Shown: positions 55,671 to 64,000 of the stretch, one piece after another
Layout: each line of letters begins with the position of its first letter
How positions within the stretch are numbered: the stretch's first letter is position 1
From: Sphingobacterium sp.
GTDB lineage: Bacteria > Bacteroidota > Bacteroidia > Sphingobacteriales > Sphingobacteriaceae
Reading direction: 5' to 3'
DNA length: 64,000 bases
NCBI GenBank assembly: GCA_029239355.1
Contig: JAQZAZ010000001.1
Span: 1 to 64,000 of the forward strand
The notes under the pieces: generated by a model
The model's input: the letters and a program-made list of their open reading frames with translations, nothing else
What the model was told of the DNA's origin: nothing
Databases searched by the model: none
Program-made: the position numbers and the translations under genes

Positions 55671-55823
55671 ATAGACGGCAAAAAGATCAAGCTTTCTTTT
55701 CTCTCCTTGGAGCGGAATGATGAACCTGTGATCTGTATTACATTATGAAATTATCTTAAACGACTTGATAAGTCACGATTATAAACACAAGTGAACAGAA
55801 AATTTGCTTAAAATCCCCTAGTT

Positions 55824-58800
55824 ATGAGAATGATTAAATTTTATTTTCCTGTGCCCAAAAGGATACTGTTGCAATGCTGGCTCCTGGCCTCGCTATTGTT
55901 TTTCACAGCCGTTCAATCGGTTTGTGCACAAGATAAGCTCGTAAAAGGCTTTGTATCGGATCAGCAAAAGAAGCCTATAGAAGGTGCGACAGTAGCTGTG
56001 AAAGGCGGTACGAAGCGTACGACTACGGACAGCAAAGGCGCATTTGCCATTGAGGCCCAAAGTAATTCGGTCTTGATCTTTACAAATGTTGGCTACAAAA
56101 CGGCTGAAATGCCGGTGGGTACCAATAGTAACTTGCAGGTAACGTTGGCGTCCGACGATATAGCCATGCAAGAGGTGGTGGTGATCGGTTACGGAACACA
56201 ACGCAAAGAAGCCGTTACCGGCTCGGTTGCCTCGGTCAGTGGATCGACGATGAATGAAGTTCCCGCGGCAAATATCAGTAGAGCGTTGCAAGGACGCATT
56301 GCCGGAGTGAATATGCAGCAGAATTCGTCCAAGCCTGGGTCGGCTATGCAAATTCGTATCCGTGGTACACGCTCATTGACGGCTGATAATAATCCCTTGA
56401 TCGTATTGGATGGAATTCCTTTTGCGGGGTCTATCTCGGATATCAACCCTTCGGATATCAAAAGCGTGGATGTGTTAAAAGATGCATCGGCGACGGCGAT
56501 TTACGGATCGAGAGGGGCAAATGGGGTTATTTTGGTGACCACCAACAAAGGCCGAATCGGCCAGCCGGCACAGCTTGCCTACACGGGCTTTACAGGACTG
56601 CGCACGGTGTTTGCTAAATATCCGATGATGTCGGGTCCTGAATTTGCTGAAATGCGCCGTTATGTAGGACAATTTCAAAATACACTGGATGAGTCGGACG
56701 ATACCAATACCGATTGGCAAGACCTCTTTTATAAAAATGGTCTGGTCAATAGCCACGACCTGAGTATCAATGGCGGTGCTGAAAAAGGGAACTACAATTT
56801 TGGAGCCGGTTATTTTCGCGATGAGGGTGTGATTCCGTTGCAGAATTTTACCCGCTATAATCTCCGTGCTGCCCTCGATCAGCAAGTAGGTAAAATATTT
56901 AAATTTGGCTTCAACCTCAATCAAAGTTATAGTATCACCAATGGCAACAATATTGGTGTATATCCGGTATTGAGCGCCTCACCAATCGCAAATCCGTTTA
57001 ACACGGACGGCACGTTCAAGCCGCGCATCCAGCAGCAGACATCCGGACAGCAATGGGTTCATACCAGAGAATCTTATGAGGCCTTGGGCGACAGCTATGT
57101 CAATCAGCAGCGTGTTTTTGGCTCTTATAATAACATGTATGGCGAGATCAGGATTCCGGGAGTGGAGGGCTTGAGCTACCGGACCAATTTAGGTTTGAAC
57201 TTCCGTCAGAACAATGACGGTAATTATACCGGTCAAGGGGTATTTAGCGGTACTCCGGACAACTTGTCTTCTGCCTCCATCGCCAATGGTAGGACGGTAC
57301 AATGGGTCATGGAAAACTTGTTGACCTACGACCGAACATTTGCTCAGAAACATAATTTAAACCTGGTTGCCCTGTATTCGGCCGAACAGAACAGCAATAA
57401 TAGCACGGTGATTTCCGGTCGGGATATTCCGATCGATGCCTTCCAGTTTTACAATATCGGTAGGGCCCAGGGCGAAATTATTGTTAATCCTGACCTGCAG
57501 GGCTATGCCAAAAGCAGCCTGATGTCTTTGATGGGACGCGCCATGTATACATTTGACAACAAGTATATGTTGACGATGACCATGAGACGTGACGGTTCTT
57601 CGCGCCTGGCGCCGGGTCACAAATGGCACACTTATCCGGCGTTCTCCGCAGGCTGGAACATCCATAATGAGAAATTCTTGTCATCAACACCTTGGATCAA
57701 CCAGCTTAAGCTGCGTGTGGGATATGGCCAAACATCCAATCAGGCCGTGGATCCGTACAAAACGCTGGGATTATTAAGTACAAGACCCTATAATTTTGAC
57801 ACGCAATTTCAGACCGGCTATTATATGTCCGAATTACCGAATCCCTTGCTGGGTTGGGAGTTTTCCAAAACCTATAACTATGGTTTAGACTTTGGGTTGC
57901 TCAATAATAGAATCAGTGGTACAATGGAATATTATATACAGAATACGGACAACATCTTGTTGCGTGTGGGATTGCCACCGACCAACGGCGGCGGAAGCTA
58001 CATGGCGAATATCGGAAAGACACAAAACAAAGGATTTGAACTCTCTCTGAATGCAGCAGTCATTGAAAATGAAAATGGATGGAAATGGGATGTAGGATTT
58101 AACCTTTATGCCAACCGCAATAAACTTGTGGAGCTGACTTCAGGAAGCCAGCGGGATGAGGGAAATCAATGGTTTGTCGGCTATCCGATCGATGTGATCT
58201 ACGACTATAAAAAAATTGGATTATGGCAAGCCGATGATGCACATATGAATGTTCTGGAACCTAATGGCAACCCGGGAATGATAAAAGTGGAATATACAGG
58301 TGATTACGACGCGAATGGGGTGCCGACGCGACAGATAGGTCCGGCAGATCGGCAAATAATTAATATACAACCGAATTTTATGGGTGGTTTCAATACCCGC
58401 TTAGCTTACCGGAACCTGGACCTGAATGTGGTGGGAACTTTTCAGAATGGGGGTACATTGATCAGTTCTTTATACGGAAGTACGGGCTATTTAAATCAGT
58501 TGAATACGCGCGCTGGCAACAATGTGAGTGTTGAATACTGGCGTGAAGACCGTACGGATGCCAAATACCCTAAACCTGGAGGTGTACAAAGTGGAGATAA
58601 TCCCAAATATGGAAGTACCCTGGGCTATTTTGACGCCTCCTATCTAAAGGTACGGACGATCACAATGGGATACAACTTTAAACAAAAGTGGGTTGAGCGG
58701 ATGGGTATCAACCGTCTACGGGTATATGCGACCGTTGAAAATCCATTTGTTATGTTCTCTCCCTACCACAAAGAATCGGGCGGGGATCCAGAACCCAATT

Positions 58801-58910
58801 CCTATGGTGATGAAAATGTTGCCGTGGGCGGCTTAAGAAGGATATTGGTGGTAGGTACCAATACACCAGCGATGAGAAGTTATATTGTGGGTCTCAATCT
58901 TTCATTTTAA
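55824..58910 (+). CDS. SusC/RagA TonB-linked outer-membrane protein (xylan locus)
   Basis: A 1028-residue TonB-dependent transporter. Signal peptide to about residue 35 (SVCAQ), a carboxypeptidase-regulatory-like domain (38-115), a plug (120-235, VDVLKDASATAIYGSRGANGV) and a barrel ending in YIVGLNLSF. It lacks the STN domain of the two other SusC proteins, which fits control by the HTCS rather than by FecI/FecR. No operator array is seen in the 153-bp gap before it, so it may depend on read-through from GH43. Confidence 0.92.
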   Translation: MRMIKFYFPVPKRILLQCWLLASLLFFTAVQSVCAQDKLVKGFVSDQQKKPIEGATVAVKGGTKRTTTDSKGAFAIEAQSNSVLIFTNVGYKTAEMPVGTNSNLQVTLASDDIAMQEVVVIGYGTQRKEAVTGSVASVSGSTMNEVPAANISRALQGRIAGVNMQQNSSKPGSAMQIRIRGTRSLTADNNPLIVLDGIPFAGSISDINPSDIKSVDVLKDASATAIYGSRGANGVILVTTNKGRIGQPAQLAYTGFTGLRTVFAKYPMMSGPEFAEMRRYVGQFQNTLDESDDTNTDWQDLFYKNGLVNSHDLSINGGAEKGNYNFGAGYFRDEGVIPLQNFTRYNLRAALDQQVGKIFKFGFNLNQSYSITNGNNIGVYPVLSASPIANPFNTDGTFKPRIQQQTSGQQWVHTRESYEALGDSYVNQQRVFGSYNNMYGEIRIPGVEGLSYRTNLGLNFRQNNDGNYTGQGVFSGTPDNLSSASIANGRTVQWVMENLLTYDRTFAQKHNLNLVALYSAEQNSNNSTVISGRDIPIDAFQFYNIGRAQGEIIVNPDLQGYAKSSLMSLMGRAMYTFDNKYMLTMTMRRDGSSRLAPGHKWHTYPAFSAGWNIHNEKFLSSTPWINQLKLRVGYGQTSNQAVDPYKTLGLLSTRPYNFDTQFQTGYYMSELPNPLLGWEFSKTYNYGLDFGLLNNRISGTMEYYIQNTDNILLRVGLPPTNGGGSYMANIGKTQNKGFELSLNAAVIENENGWKWDVGFNLYANRNKLVELTSGSQRDEGNQWFVGYPIDVIYDYKKIGLWQADDAHMNVLEPNGNPGMIKVEYTGDYDANGVPTRQIGPADRQIINIQPNFMGGFNTRLAYRNLDLNVVGTFQNGGTLISSLYGSTGYLNQLNTRAGNNVSVEYWREDRTDAKYPKPGGVQSGDNPKYGSTLGYFDASYLKVRTITMGYNFKQKWVERMGINRLRVYATVENPFVMFSPYHKESGGDPEPNSYGDENVAVGGLRRILVVGTNTPAMRSYIVGLNLSF

Positions 58911-58921
58911 ACATTAAGACA

Positions 58922-60883
58922 ATGAAAACTATCAGTTCAAAACTTATCATAGGGCTCTGCGCGGCTTCACTTTTGCTCAGTACAAATAGCTGTTCCAAAT
59001 TTTTGGATGAAGAGCCCAGAGGAATCTTTACACCGGGGGATTTTAAAACTCCGAACGGCATAAATAATAGTATTGTCGGCATGTATGCCCATCTGCGTTA
59101 TATCTATGGGCAGGCTTATTTTTATAATGCCTGCCTGACGGGTACTGATGAAGTTACTTATGGACAGAGTGCCGATGAAAACTTTCAGGCAATGGATTTT
59201 AGCGGGGTCGCTAACCTTACCGCCGTCAACAGCAGGGCGGATGTGGCTTGGGGGGCTGCGCTACCCAACATCAACATGGCTTCGGGAATTATCGAAAATG
59301 CACCGGCTGTGGGCACTTCGCCAGCGATTATAGCTGAAGCGCATTTTTTCCGGGCATTTGATTATTTTCTTCTGGTACAGACTTTTGGCGGCGTACCGCT
59401 TGACCTGGGCGGAGGCGAATTGAAATACAGTACCTCCGTGGAACGCAAATCAAAACGCAATACCGTCTCAGAAGTCTATACAAAAGCGATATTTCCCGAC
59501 TTGCTTAAAGCAATCAGCGACCTGCCGGATGCTCCGCGGTTAAAAGGTGCAGTGAGCAAAACCGTGGCACGCTTATATCTGGCAAAAGCATATTTGACCT
59601 ATGCCTGGTGGCTGGAAAATCCCAAAAATATTCCAACCTATCCCGAAACCAGCCGTACCGATCCCAATGGCAAATCAAGTGCCTGGTACTTTCAGCAGGC
59701 TTATGATCTGGCGGTTGAAGCAATTGAAAACCCGGGAACCTATGGGTTGCAGCCCACATTTTATGATGTCAATGTCGGAACAAATGATCGCAACAATGAA
59801 ATCTTGCTTTTTGCCGATCATACAGAAGACAGCGAATTGTACAATGGAGGAAGCTTAACTTATGGTAGCGGTGGTGCACCCGACAATTTTGCGGGCTGGA
59901 TGATGACCTGGAATTATACTTCCCTGACTAGTTCAAAGACAACAGGCTGGAGTAGTGCGGACCTGGTAAATAGTGTGCAGCGGGAAGCTGTTCAGGCGCT
60001 GGGACGTCCCTGGACCAGAATGGCACCCACCATCAATGTGGTGACCGAAACCTTTGCTGATAAAACCAACGACTCACGCTATGATGGTACTTTTACAGCA
60101 GTATATAGGGGGAACTGGAATAAGGCGAATGTAGCCAATGCGACCTTATATAATGCTAACAATATGCTTGTCAAACCCGGAGATGCCATTCTGACTTTTT
60201 TGGATGAGGAGCCGCAGACGCCAATCAACTATGATAATAAGACCTATAAGAGCAGTGTCGGTGCGGGTGTATTGGCAGGTCGGCCGGACTATGTGATTTC
60301 ACCTGAGGGGATCAGCCGCCGTGTCTATCCGGGACTATGGAAACTCGGTCCTTACCGCACAGATAATGGCAATGGTCTTGGACAGCCCAACGCCAGCAGC
60401 ACGCGGCCGTTTAATATTGCTAAATTCTCGGAATTGTACTTTATTGCTGCTGAGGCTGCTGTGAAAGGCGCTGCAGTCAAAGGCGGGAAGACTGCACGTG
60501 AGCTGGTCAACGTGATCCGTGGCAGGGCAGGTGTATGGCGCTGGGACAATAATGGAAATGTGGCAAAGGAAGCTAACCATCGGGCCGAAATGACTGCTGC
60601 TACCCCCGCTCAAATTACCGTGAATTACATATTGGCCGAACGGTCCCGCGAATATTACGGTGAAGGATACCGTTGGTATGATCTGGTGCGTACACAAACA
60701 TGGAGCGATATCGCAAAAACTTACCGCATTGCGGGATCGAATGTTGGCGATCATAATGCAACGACCTTTACGCGGTCAATACAGCCATTGCATTATCTCC
60801 GCCCGATCCCACAGGGACAGCTGGATGCAATGGATATGTCAGCAGAGGACAAAGCGGTTTATCAAAATCCAGGATATAATTAA
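58922..60883 (+). CDS. SusD/RagB lipoprotein (xylan locus)
   Basis: A 653-residue surface lipoprotein, long for the family (usual 500-600). The lipobox is STNSC with Cys24. SusD segments include EAHFFRAFDYFLLVQTFG, the arm KTVARLYLAKAYLTYAWW, and RSREYYGEGYRWYDLVRT near the end. It follows SusC by 11 bp. It should bind xylan or xylo-oligosaccharides on the cell surface. Confidence 0.92.
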   Translation: MKTISSKLIIGLCAASLLLSTNSCSKFLDEEPRGIFTPGDFKTPNGINNSIVGMYAHLRYIYGQAYFYNACLTGTDEVTYGQSADENFQAMDFSGVANLTAVNSRADVAWGAALPNINMASGIIENAPAVGTSPAIIAEAHFFRAFDYFLLVQTFGGVPLDLGGGELKYSTSVERKSKRNTVSEVYTKAIFPDLLKAISDLPDAPRLKGAVSKTVARLYLAKAYLTYAWWLENPKNIPTYPETSRTDPNGKSSAWYFQQAYDLAVEAIENPGTYGLQPTFYDVNVGTNDRNNEILLFADHTEDSELYNGGSLTYGSGGAPDNFAGWMMTWNYTSLTSSKTTGWSSADLVNSVQREAVQALGRPWTRMAPTINVVTETFADKTNDSRYDGTFTAVYRGNWNKANVANATLYNANNMLVKPGDAILTFLDEEPQTPINYDNKTYKSSVGAGVLAGRPDYVISPEGISRRVYPGLWKLGPYRTDNGNGLGQPNASSTRPFNIAKFSELYFIAAEAAVKGAAVKGGKTARELVNVIRGRAGVWRWDNNGNVAKEANHRAEMTAATPAQITVNYILAERSREYYGEGYRWYDLVRTQTWSDIAKTYRIAGSNVGDHNATTFTRSIQPLHYLRPIPQGQLDAMDMSAEDKAVYQNPGYN

Positions 60884-60907
60884 TAAACTAAAATCGTCGT
60901 TGAAAGA

Positions 60908-60943
60908 CACCTGCAGCAGCATAGACTCCTGCAGGTGCTTTTT
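60908..60943 (+). terminator. Intrinsic terminator after SusD
   Basis: A 9-bp perfect stem CACCTGCAG (60908-60916) with CTGCAGGTG (60929-60937), a 12-base loop and a following CTTTTTC. An outer GAAAGA/TCTTTC pair can extend it. It separates SusD from the esterase gene, which therefore needs its own promoter or read-through. Confidence 0.78.
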
Positions 60944-61027
60944 CTTTCACCGGATCGTCCTATGATGTCAAGTTGTACCTGAGATGGACATACAAATCAA
61001 CATCTAAAATCGTGTAATCGTATAAAA

Positions 61028-62902
61028 ATGAAAAAGAGAAAAGCTTGTTTTTTTCTGTTGGGTTTAAGCTTGTTGCTGTTTGGCAAGCTTTCGTTAGGGG
61101 CGGTGCGGCTTCCGGCCTTGATAGCAGATCGTATGGTGCTGCAGCGCGATACCGAATTAAAGATTTGGGGATGGGCCGATAGGGATGAAAAAGTGAGCGT
61201 ACATTTTCGTGGAAAAAGCTACTTAACGCAGGCTGATAAAGAGGGAAGGTGGTCTATTCAACTACCGGCGCAAGAAGCGGGAGGTCCGTTCCTAATGCAG
61301 ATTAATGAGCTTGCTGTTCGGGATATTTTGATTGGCGATGTTTGGCTGTGCTCGGGACAGTCCAATATGGAAACGCCGATCGAAAGACTGGTAGACCGAT
61401 TCCCAGAAATCAACGAGTCCAACAACCATATGATCCGTTATTTTAAGGTGCCCACGCAAAGTGCGCTTGACAGCCAATCTGAAATGGCCGAGGGTGGGCG
61501 CTGGTATTCGGGGGTAGCCTCAGAGGTCATGAATTGGACTGCATTGGCCTATTTCTATGCGCAGCAGAACTATGCACATACAGGTGTCCCTGTGGGCATG
61601 TTGGTATCAAGCCTGGGTGGATCAACGATAGAAAGCTGGATCAGTCAGGATCAGCTCAAGGAATTTCCCCGGCTGACACTGGACCGCCCGGCTTTGGATA
61701 GCATGCGGCTGGCGGAGCAAGATCTCGGTCTCCGGGATTGGATAAAATTGGATTGGAACGATAGCAGCTGGCCTACATTTCGGGTACCAGGCTACTGGCA
61801 GGAGCAACACATTGACCGAAAAGGGGTGCTCTATTTTAGAAAGTCCTTTGAATTGCCCACAACACTGGCGGGTAGGTATGCCAAGCTGTATCTGGGTACA
61901 CTGATAGACAGCGATTCGGTATTCGTAAATGGACATTTTGTTGGCGCTACAGGTTATATGTATCCACCCCGGAAATACACTATCCCGGCAGGCATCCTAC
62001 GGGCTGGACACAACAATGTCACGGTCCGGCTGCGGTCAACTGCCGGAGATGGTGGATTTGTGGAAGATAAACCTTATAAATTGGTGGTGGATGATAATGA
62101 AATAAATTTGACGGGCGAATGGAAGTATAACGTAGGCGTGGATCTGGGCCTGGTAAAAAGCTATCTGCCGCGGCTGAATAACTTAAAGACAGTAGGATCG
62201 GGTCTCTACAACGGCATGATCTATCCGATAAAAGACTTTGCCGTCCGCGGGGTGATCTGGTATCAGGGCGAATCGAATACGGGTGCCCCCCGGGACTATG
62301 CAAATTACCTAAAGCTCCTGATAAAAGATTGGCGCCTGAGCTTGAAAAGGCCCCTGTTGCCCTTCTTGCTGGTGCAGCTCCCTAATTATATGCGTAAAAA
62401 GGAGAATCCGGCTGAATCGGGATGGGCGGATGTTCGTGAAGCCCAGTTTACAGTAGCCCGTCAGGTTCCTTATACTGCGTTGACGGTCAACTATGATATC
62501 GGCGAGTGGAATGACATTCATCCGTTAAATAAAAAAGACATCGCTTCGCGGCTGTTATTGGCTGCCCGCAAATTGGTGTACGGCGAAAAGCTGGTCAGTG
62601 CGGGGCCCATTTATGAACGCATGGAGATTAAGGATGACAAAATTACGATCTTTTTTACCAACGTAGGGGGTGGTCTGGCAAGCCAGGATGGCGGAACGCT
62701 GAGACATTTTGCCATAGCGGGAGAGGACCGGAAATTTGTTTGGGCAAATGCCATAATTAAGGGGAATTCGGTCGTCGTCAGTCAGAAAGACATCCCCAAC
62801 CCGGTGGCTGTGCGTTATGCCTGGAGTGATAATCCGGCTGATGCTAATCTAATTAATAAGGAGCGGTTGTTGGCATCGCCATTTCGGACAGATAGTTGGT
62901 GA
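61028..62902 (+). CDS. SGNH acetylesterase with inserted jelly-roll domain (sialate O-acetylesterase-like)
   Basis: A 624-residue secreted esterase. A signal peptide is present (FFLLGLSLLLFGKLSLG, cut near residue 24). The SGNH fold carries Ser112 in CSGQSNME and the Asp496-His498 pair in NDIHPLN. The two halves of the catalytic fold are separated by a beta-sandwich insertion (about 215-360, DLGLRDWIKLDWNDSSW to VRLRST) that resembles the GH2 sugar-binding domain. Such split enzymes are annotated as sialate O-acetylesterases, but several are plant polysaccharide acetylesterases. In this locus an acetylxylan esterase role is the better guess. Confidence 0.85.
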   Translation: MKKRKACFFLLGLSLLLFGKLSLGAVRLPALIADRMVLQRDTELKIWGWADRDEKVSVHFRGKSYLTQADKEGRWSIQLPAQEAGGPFLMQINELAVRDILIGDVWLCSGQSNMETPIERLVDRFPEINESNNHMIRYFKVPTQSALDSQSEMAEGGRWYSGVASEVMNWTALAYFYAQQNYAHTGVPVGMLVSSLGGSTIESWISQDQLKEFPRLTLDRPALDSMRLAEQDLGLRDWIKLDWNDSSWPTFRVPGYWQEQHIDRKGVLYFRKSFELPTTLAGRYAKLYLGTLIDSDSVFVNGHFVGATGYMYPPRKYTIPAGILRAGHNNVTVRLRSTAGDGGFVEDKPYKLVVDDNEINLTGEWKYNVGVDLGLVKSYLPRLNNLKTVGSGLYNGMIYPIKDFAVRGVIWYQGESNTGAPRDYANYLKLLIKDWRLSLKRPLLPFLLVQLPNYMRKKENPAESGWADVREAQFTVARQVPYTALTVNYDIGEWNDIHPLNKKDIASRLLLAARKLVYGEKLVSAGPIYERMEIKDDKITIFFTNVGGGLASQDGGTLRHFAIAGEDRKFVWANAIIKGNSVVVSQKDIPNPVAVRYAWSDNPADANLINKERLLASPFRTDSW

Positions 62903-62966
62903 TCTTTATTTTGCCGTGAGGTTGTTTAAGAACGGATAGGATTAACATTGGTAAATATAAGCCATG

Positions 62967-63000
62967 AAAAAAGCTGGATCCGCATTGATCTAGCTTTTTT
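62967..63000 (+). terminator. Intrinsic terminator after the acetylesterase
   Basis: A 14-bp stem with one G-T pair: AAAAAAGCT-G-GATC (62967-62980) against GATC-T-AGCTTTTTT (62987-63000), loop of six bases, and a T-run. It ends the xylan locus. Confidence 0.85.
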
Positions 63001-63309
63001 GATTAAAAATAAGTGGTATCCATTTCACAAAATAGCTGCAAAAGCCAAGATTTAGATTCAATTCGTTGCAACTAGTTGGATATTACTTTTTAGAAAGATT
63101 TCTATTTTTTTTTTCTAACTATTTTGTATAAAAAATTGTTAACCATAACGTATAGCGCCAACGACAATGACAGGAAAATTCTATTTCTACACTGATACTT
63201 TCAAAAACCTTGTGGAGGAACGCGATTGATTCTGTACCGAATGGTTTTGTCGTAAAAATAGAGCGATTTTTTAAGGAATCGTCCAAAAAAAAGTCTGAAG
63301 GTTTTAGAA

Positions 63310-63405
63310 ATGGATAAGGCGATGATACGCCAGAATAAGGTGTTGGAGGAAATTCAAGTAAAAAGATTATTGGAGACTGATCTAACTAAATGTAATATAA
63401 AATAA
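63310..63405 (+). CDS. Possible 31-residue ORF before the secreted protein
   Basis: ATG at 63310 to TAA at 63405 encodes a charged peptide (MDKAMIRQNKVLEEIQVKRL...). The stop lies 4 bp before the next gene's start, so coupling is possible. The frame is open upstream to 63262. It may equally be a relic of an older gene. No homology is claimed. Confidence 0.2.
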   Translation: MDKAMIRQNKVLEEIQVKRLLETDLTKCNIK

Positions 63406-63409
63406 CAAG

Positions 63410-64000
63410 ATGATGAAAACTATTTTAAGAGGACTTACTTTTTTAACACTGATGCTAGTTGCACTTTCAGCTAGTTTCGCACAGACAAAAGAGGATGTTA
63501 TTTACCTTCTTGATGGCAATCAAAAGAAAGGAAAAGTTGTCTCGATAGGAGATGATATTATTAAATTTTCATATACTGGCGAAGAGGTCCAGTATGAGCT
63601 CAAAAGGCAGACGGTAGATAAAATCGTTTTTTCCAATGGTCGGGAGGAGTCTTTTCGCCAACCGTCCACCGAATCGGCAAACACATCTTCGGGAGTGATG
63701 ACAAATACGGCTAATACAGGTAGTAACCAACTTGCTGTAATTCCATTCGAAATTGTAAGCAATGATCAGAGCTTAACCACAGATGCTATGCGTAGGGAAA
63801 TTCAGCAATCCTGTGTTGATGCCTTAAAATCGAGGTCACTTTCTTTTCAAATTCAAGATCCACGTAGTACCAATGCTACATTGACCAAGGCAGGTATTGC
63901 ATTGTCAGACGTGGCCAACCATACGCCTGACGAGCTAGCAAAACTGCTTCAGGTTGATTATGTGGTTTTGGGCATGTATGATATTGAGAATAGAGGCACA
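63410..64000 (+). CDS. Secreted protein, 3'-truncated by the window end
   Basis: The first 197 codons of a gene that runs off the window. The signal peptide is residues 1-25 (LTLMLVALSASFAQ). A short beta-rich segment follows (DVIYLLDGNQKKGKVVSIGDD), then a low-complexity Ser/Asn/Thr linker, then a region starting LAVIPFEIV and later VDYVVLGMYDIEN. The last region resembles the alpha-beta start of CsgG/TolB-N-like exported proteins. Starts at 63410 or 63413 are equivalent. Function is unknown. Confidence 0.72.
   Translation, partial: MMKTILRGLTFLTLMLVALSASFAQTKEDVIYLLDGNQKKGKVVSIGDDIIKFSYTGEEVQYELKRQTVDKIVFSNGREESFRQPSTESANTSSGVMTNTANTGSNQLAVIPFEIVSNDQSLTTDAMRREIQQSCVDALKSRSLSFQIQDPRSTNATLTKAGIALSDVANHTPDELAKLLQVDYVVLGMYDIENRGT

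Larger units (their letters stand above)
62903..63409. other. 507-bp region without a clear gene
   Basis: After the terminator at 62967-63000 the DNA is AT-rich. It holds a weak hairpin before a run of ten T (63091-63114), a 20-codon open frame at about 63163-63225 (MTGKFYFYTDTF) and short open frames in 63240-63405. These could be remains of a decayed gene. No promoter with a convincing TANNTTTG was found. Confidence 0.4.

Noticed and set aside
55744..55797. TATGAAATT and GTGAACAG upstream of the third SusC as further HTCS half-sites
   Set aside because: They do not carry the TGNAAC core and are not 21 bp apart, and no -7 element lies at the expected distance.
63091..63114. Hairpin TAGAA/TTCTA followed by ten T as a terminator
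   Set aside because: The stem is only five A/T-rich pairs and would be unstable; the clear terminator of the locus is at 62967-63000.

Overview
The window reads as chromosomal DNA of a Bacteroidota member, most likely a Sphingobacterium-type soil organism (family-level inference). The reasons are three SusC/SusD pairs, FecI-type sigma factor/FecR pairs, DUF4369-TlpA thioredoxins, a hybrid two-component system (HTCS), -7 elements of the TANNTTTG type, and almost no Shine-Dalgarno sequences. About 40 protein genes are supported. No rRNA, tRNA, CRISPR array, insertion sequence or origin was seen.

Layout. (1) 1-3138: the end of a galactan-degradation locus, with a 5'-truncated GH53 endo-galactanase and a GH2 beta-galactosidase. 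(2) 3314-13983: a SusCD locus built as sigma factor, FecR, STN-SusC, SusD and three TlpA-like thioredoxins, with no glycosidase. It ends at a bidirectional terminator. (3) 14098-16212, minus strand: a small lipoprotein, then a Crp/Fnr regulator, a flavodoxin-fold oxidoreductase and a DUF4405 membrane protein. (4) 16255-27784: a second STN-type SusCD locus with sigma factor and FecR divergent, then SusC, SusD, a large thioredoxin, an alpha/beta hydrolase and a retropepsin-like aspartyl protease. (5) 28077-35272: an RND tripartite efflux operon (adaptor, pump, outer-membrane factor) followed by TetR-like and AraC-type regulators. (6) 35308-40151: a TonB siderophore receptor and PepSY protein, divergent from a PchR-like AraC regulator. 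(7) 40287-40943: an orphan LuxR-type response regulator. (8) 41079-62902: a xylan utilization locus with a minus-strand HTCS, then GH115, GPH symporter, GH10, GH43 and GH67; then a second block with GH43, SusC and SusD, and after a terminator an SGNH acetylesterase with an inserted jelly-roll domain. (9) 62903-64000: a 500-bp region without a clear gene and the 5' part of a secreted protein.

How the xylan genes fit together (inference from families): glucuronoxylan fragments enter through SusCD, the esterase removes acetyl groups, GH115 and GH67 remove (methyl)glucuronic acid, GH10 cuts the backbone in the periplasm, the GPH symporter takes up short products, and GH43 enzymes release xylose or arabinose. 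The HTCS senses an oligosaccharide in the periplasm and carries its own AraC-type DNA-binding domain.

The most notable new observation is regulatory. Upstream of GH115 there are four TGNAAC half-sites spaced exactly 21 bp apart (45181, 45202, 45223, 45244). Upstream of the second GH43 there are two more with the same 21-bp period (53823, 53844). In both cases the last half-site ends exactly 31 bp before a TANNTTTG-like -7 element. This looks like the operator of the adjacent HTCS and defines two co-regulated transcription units.
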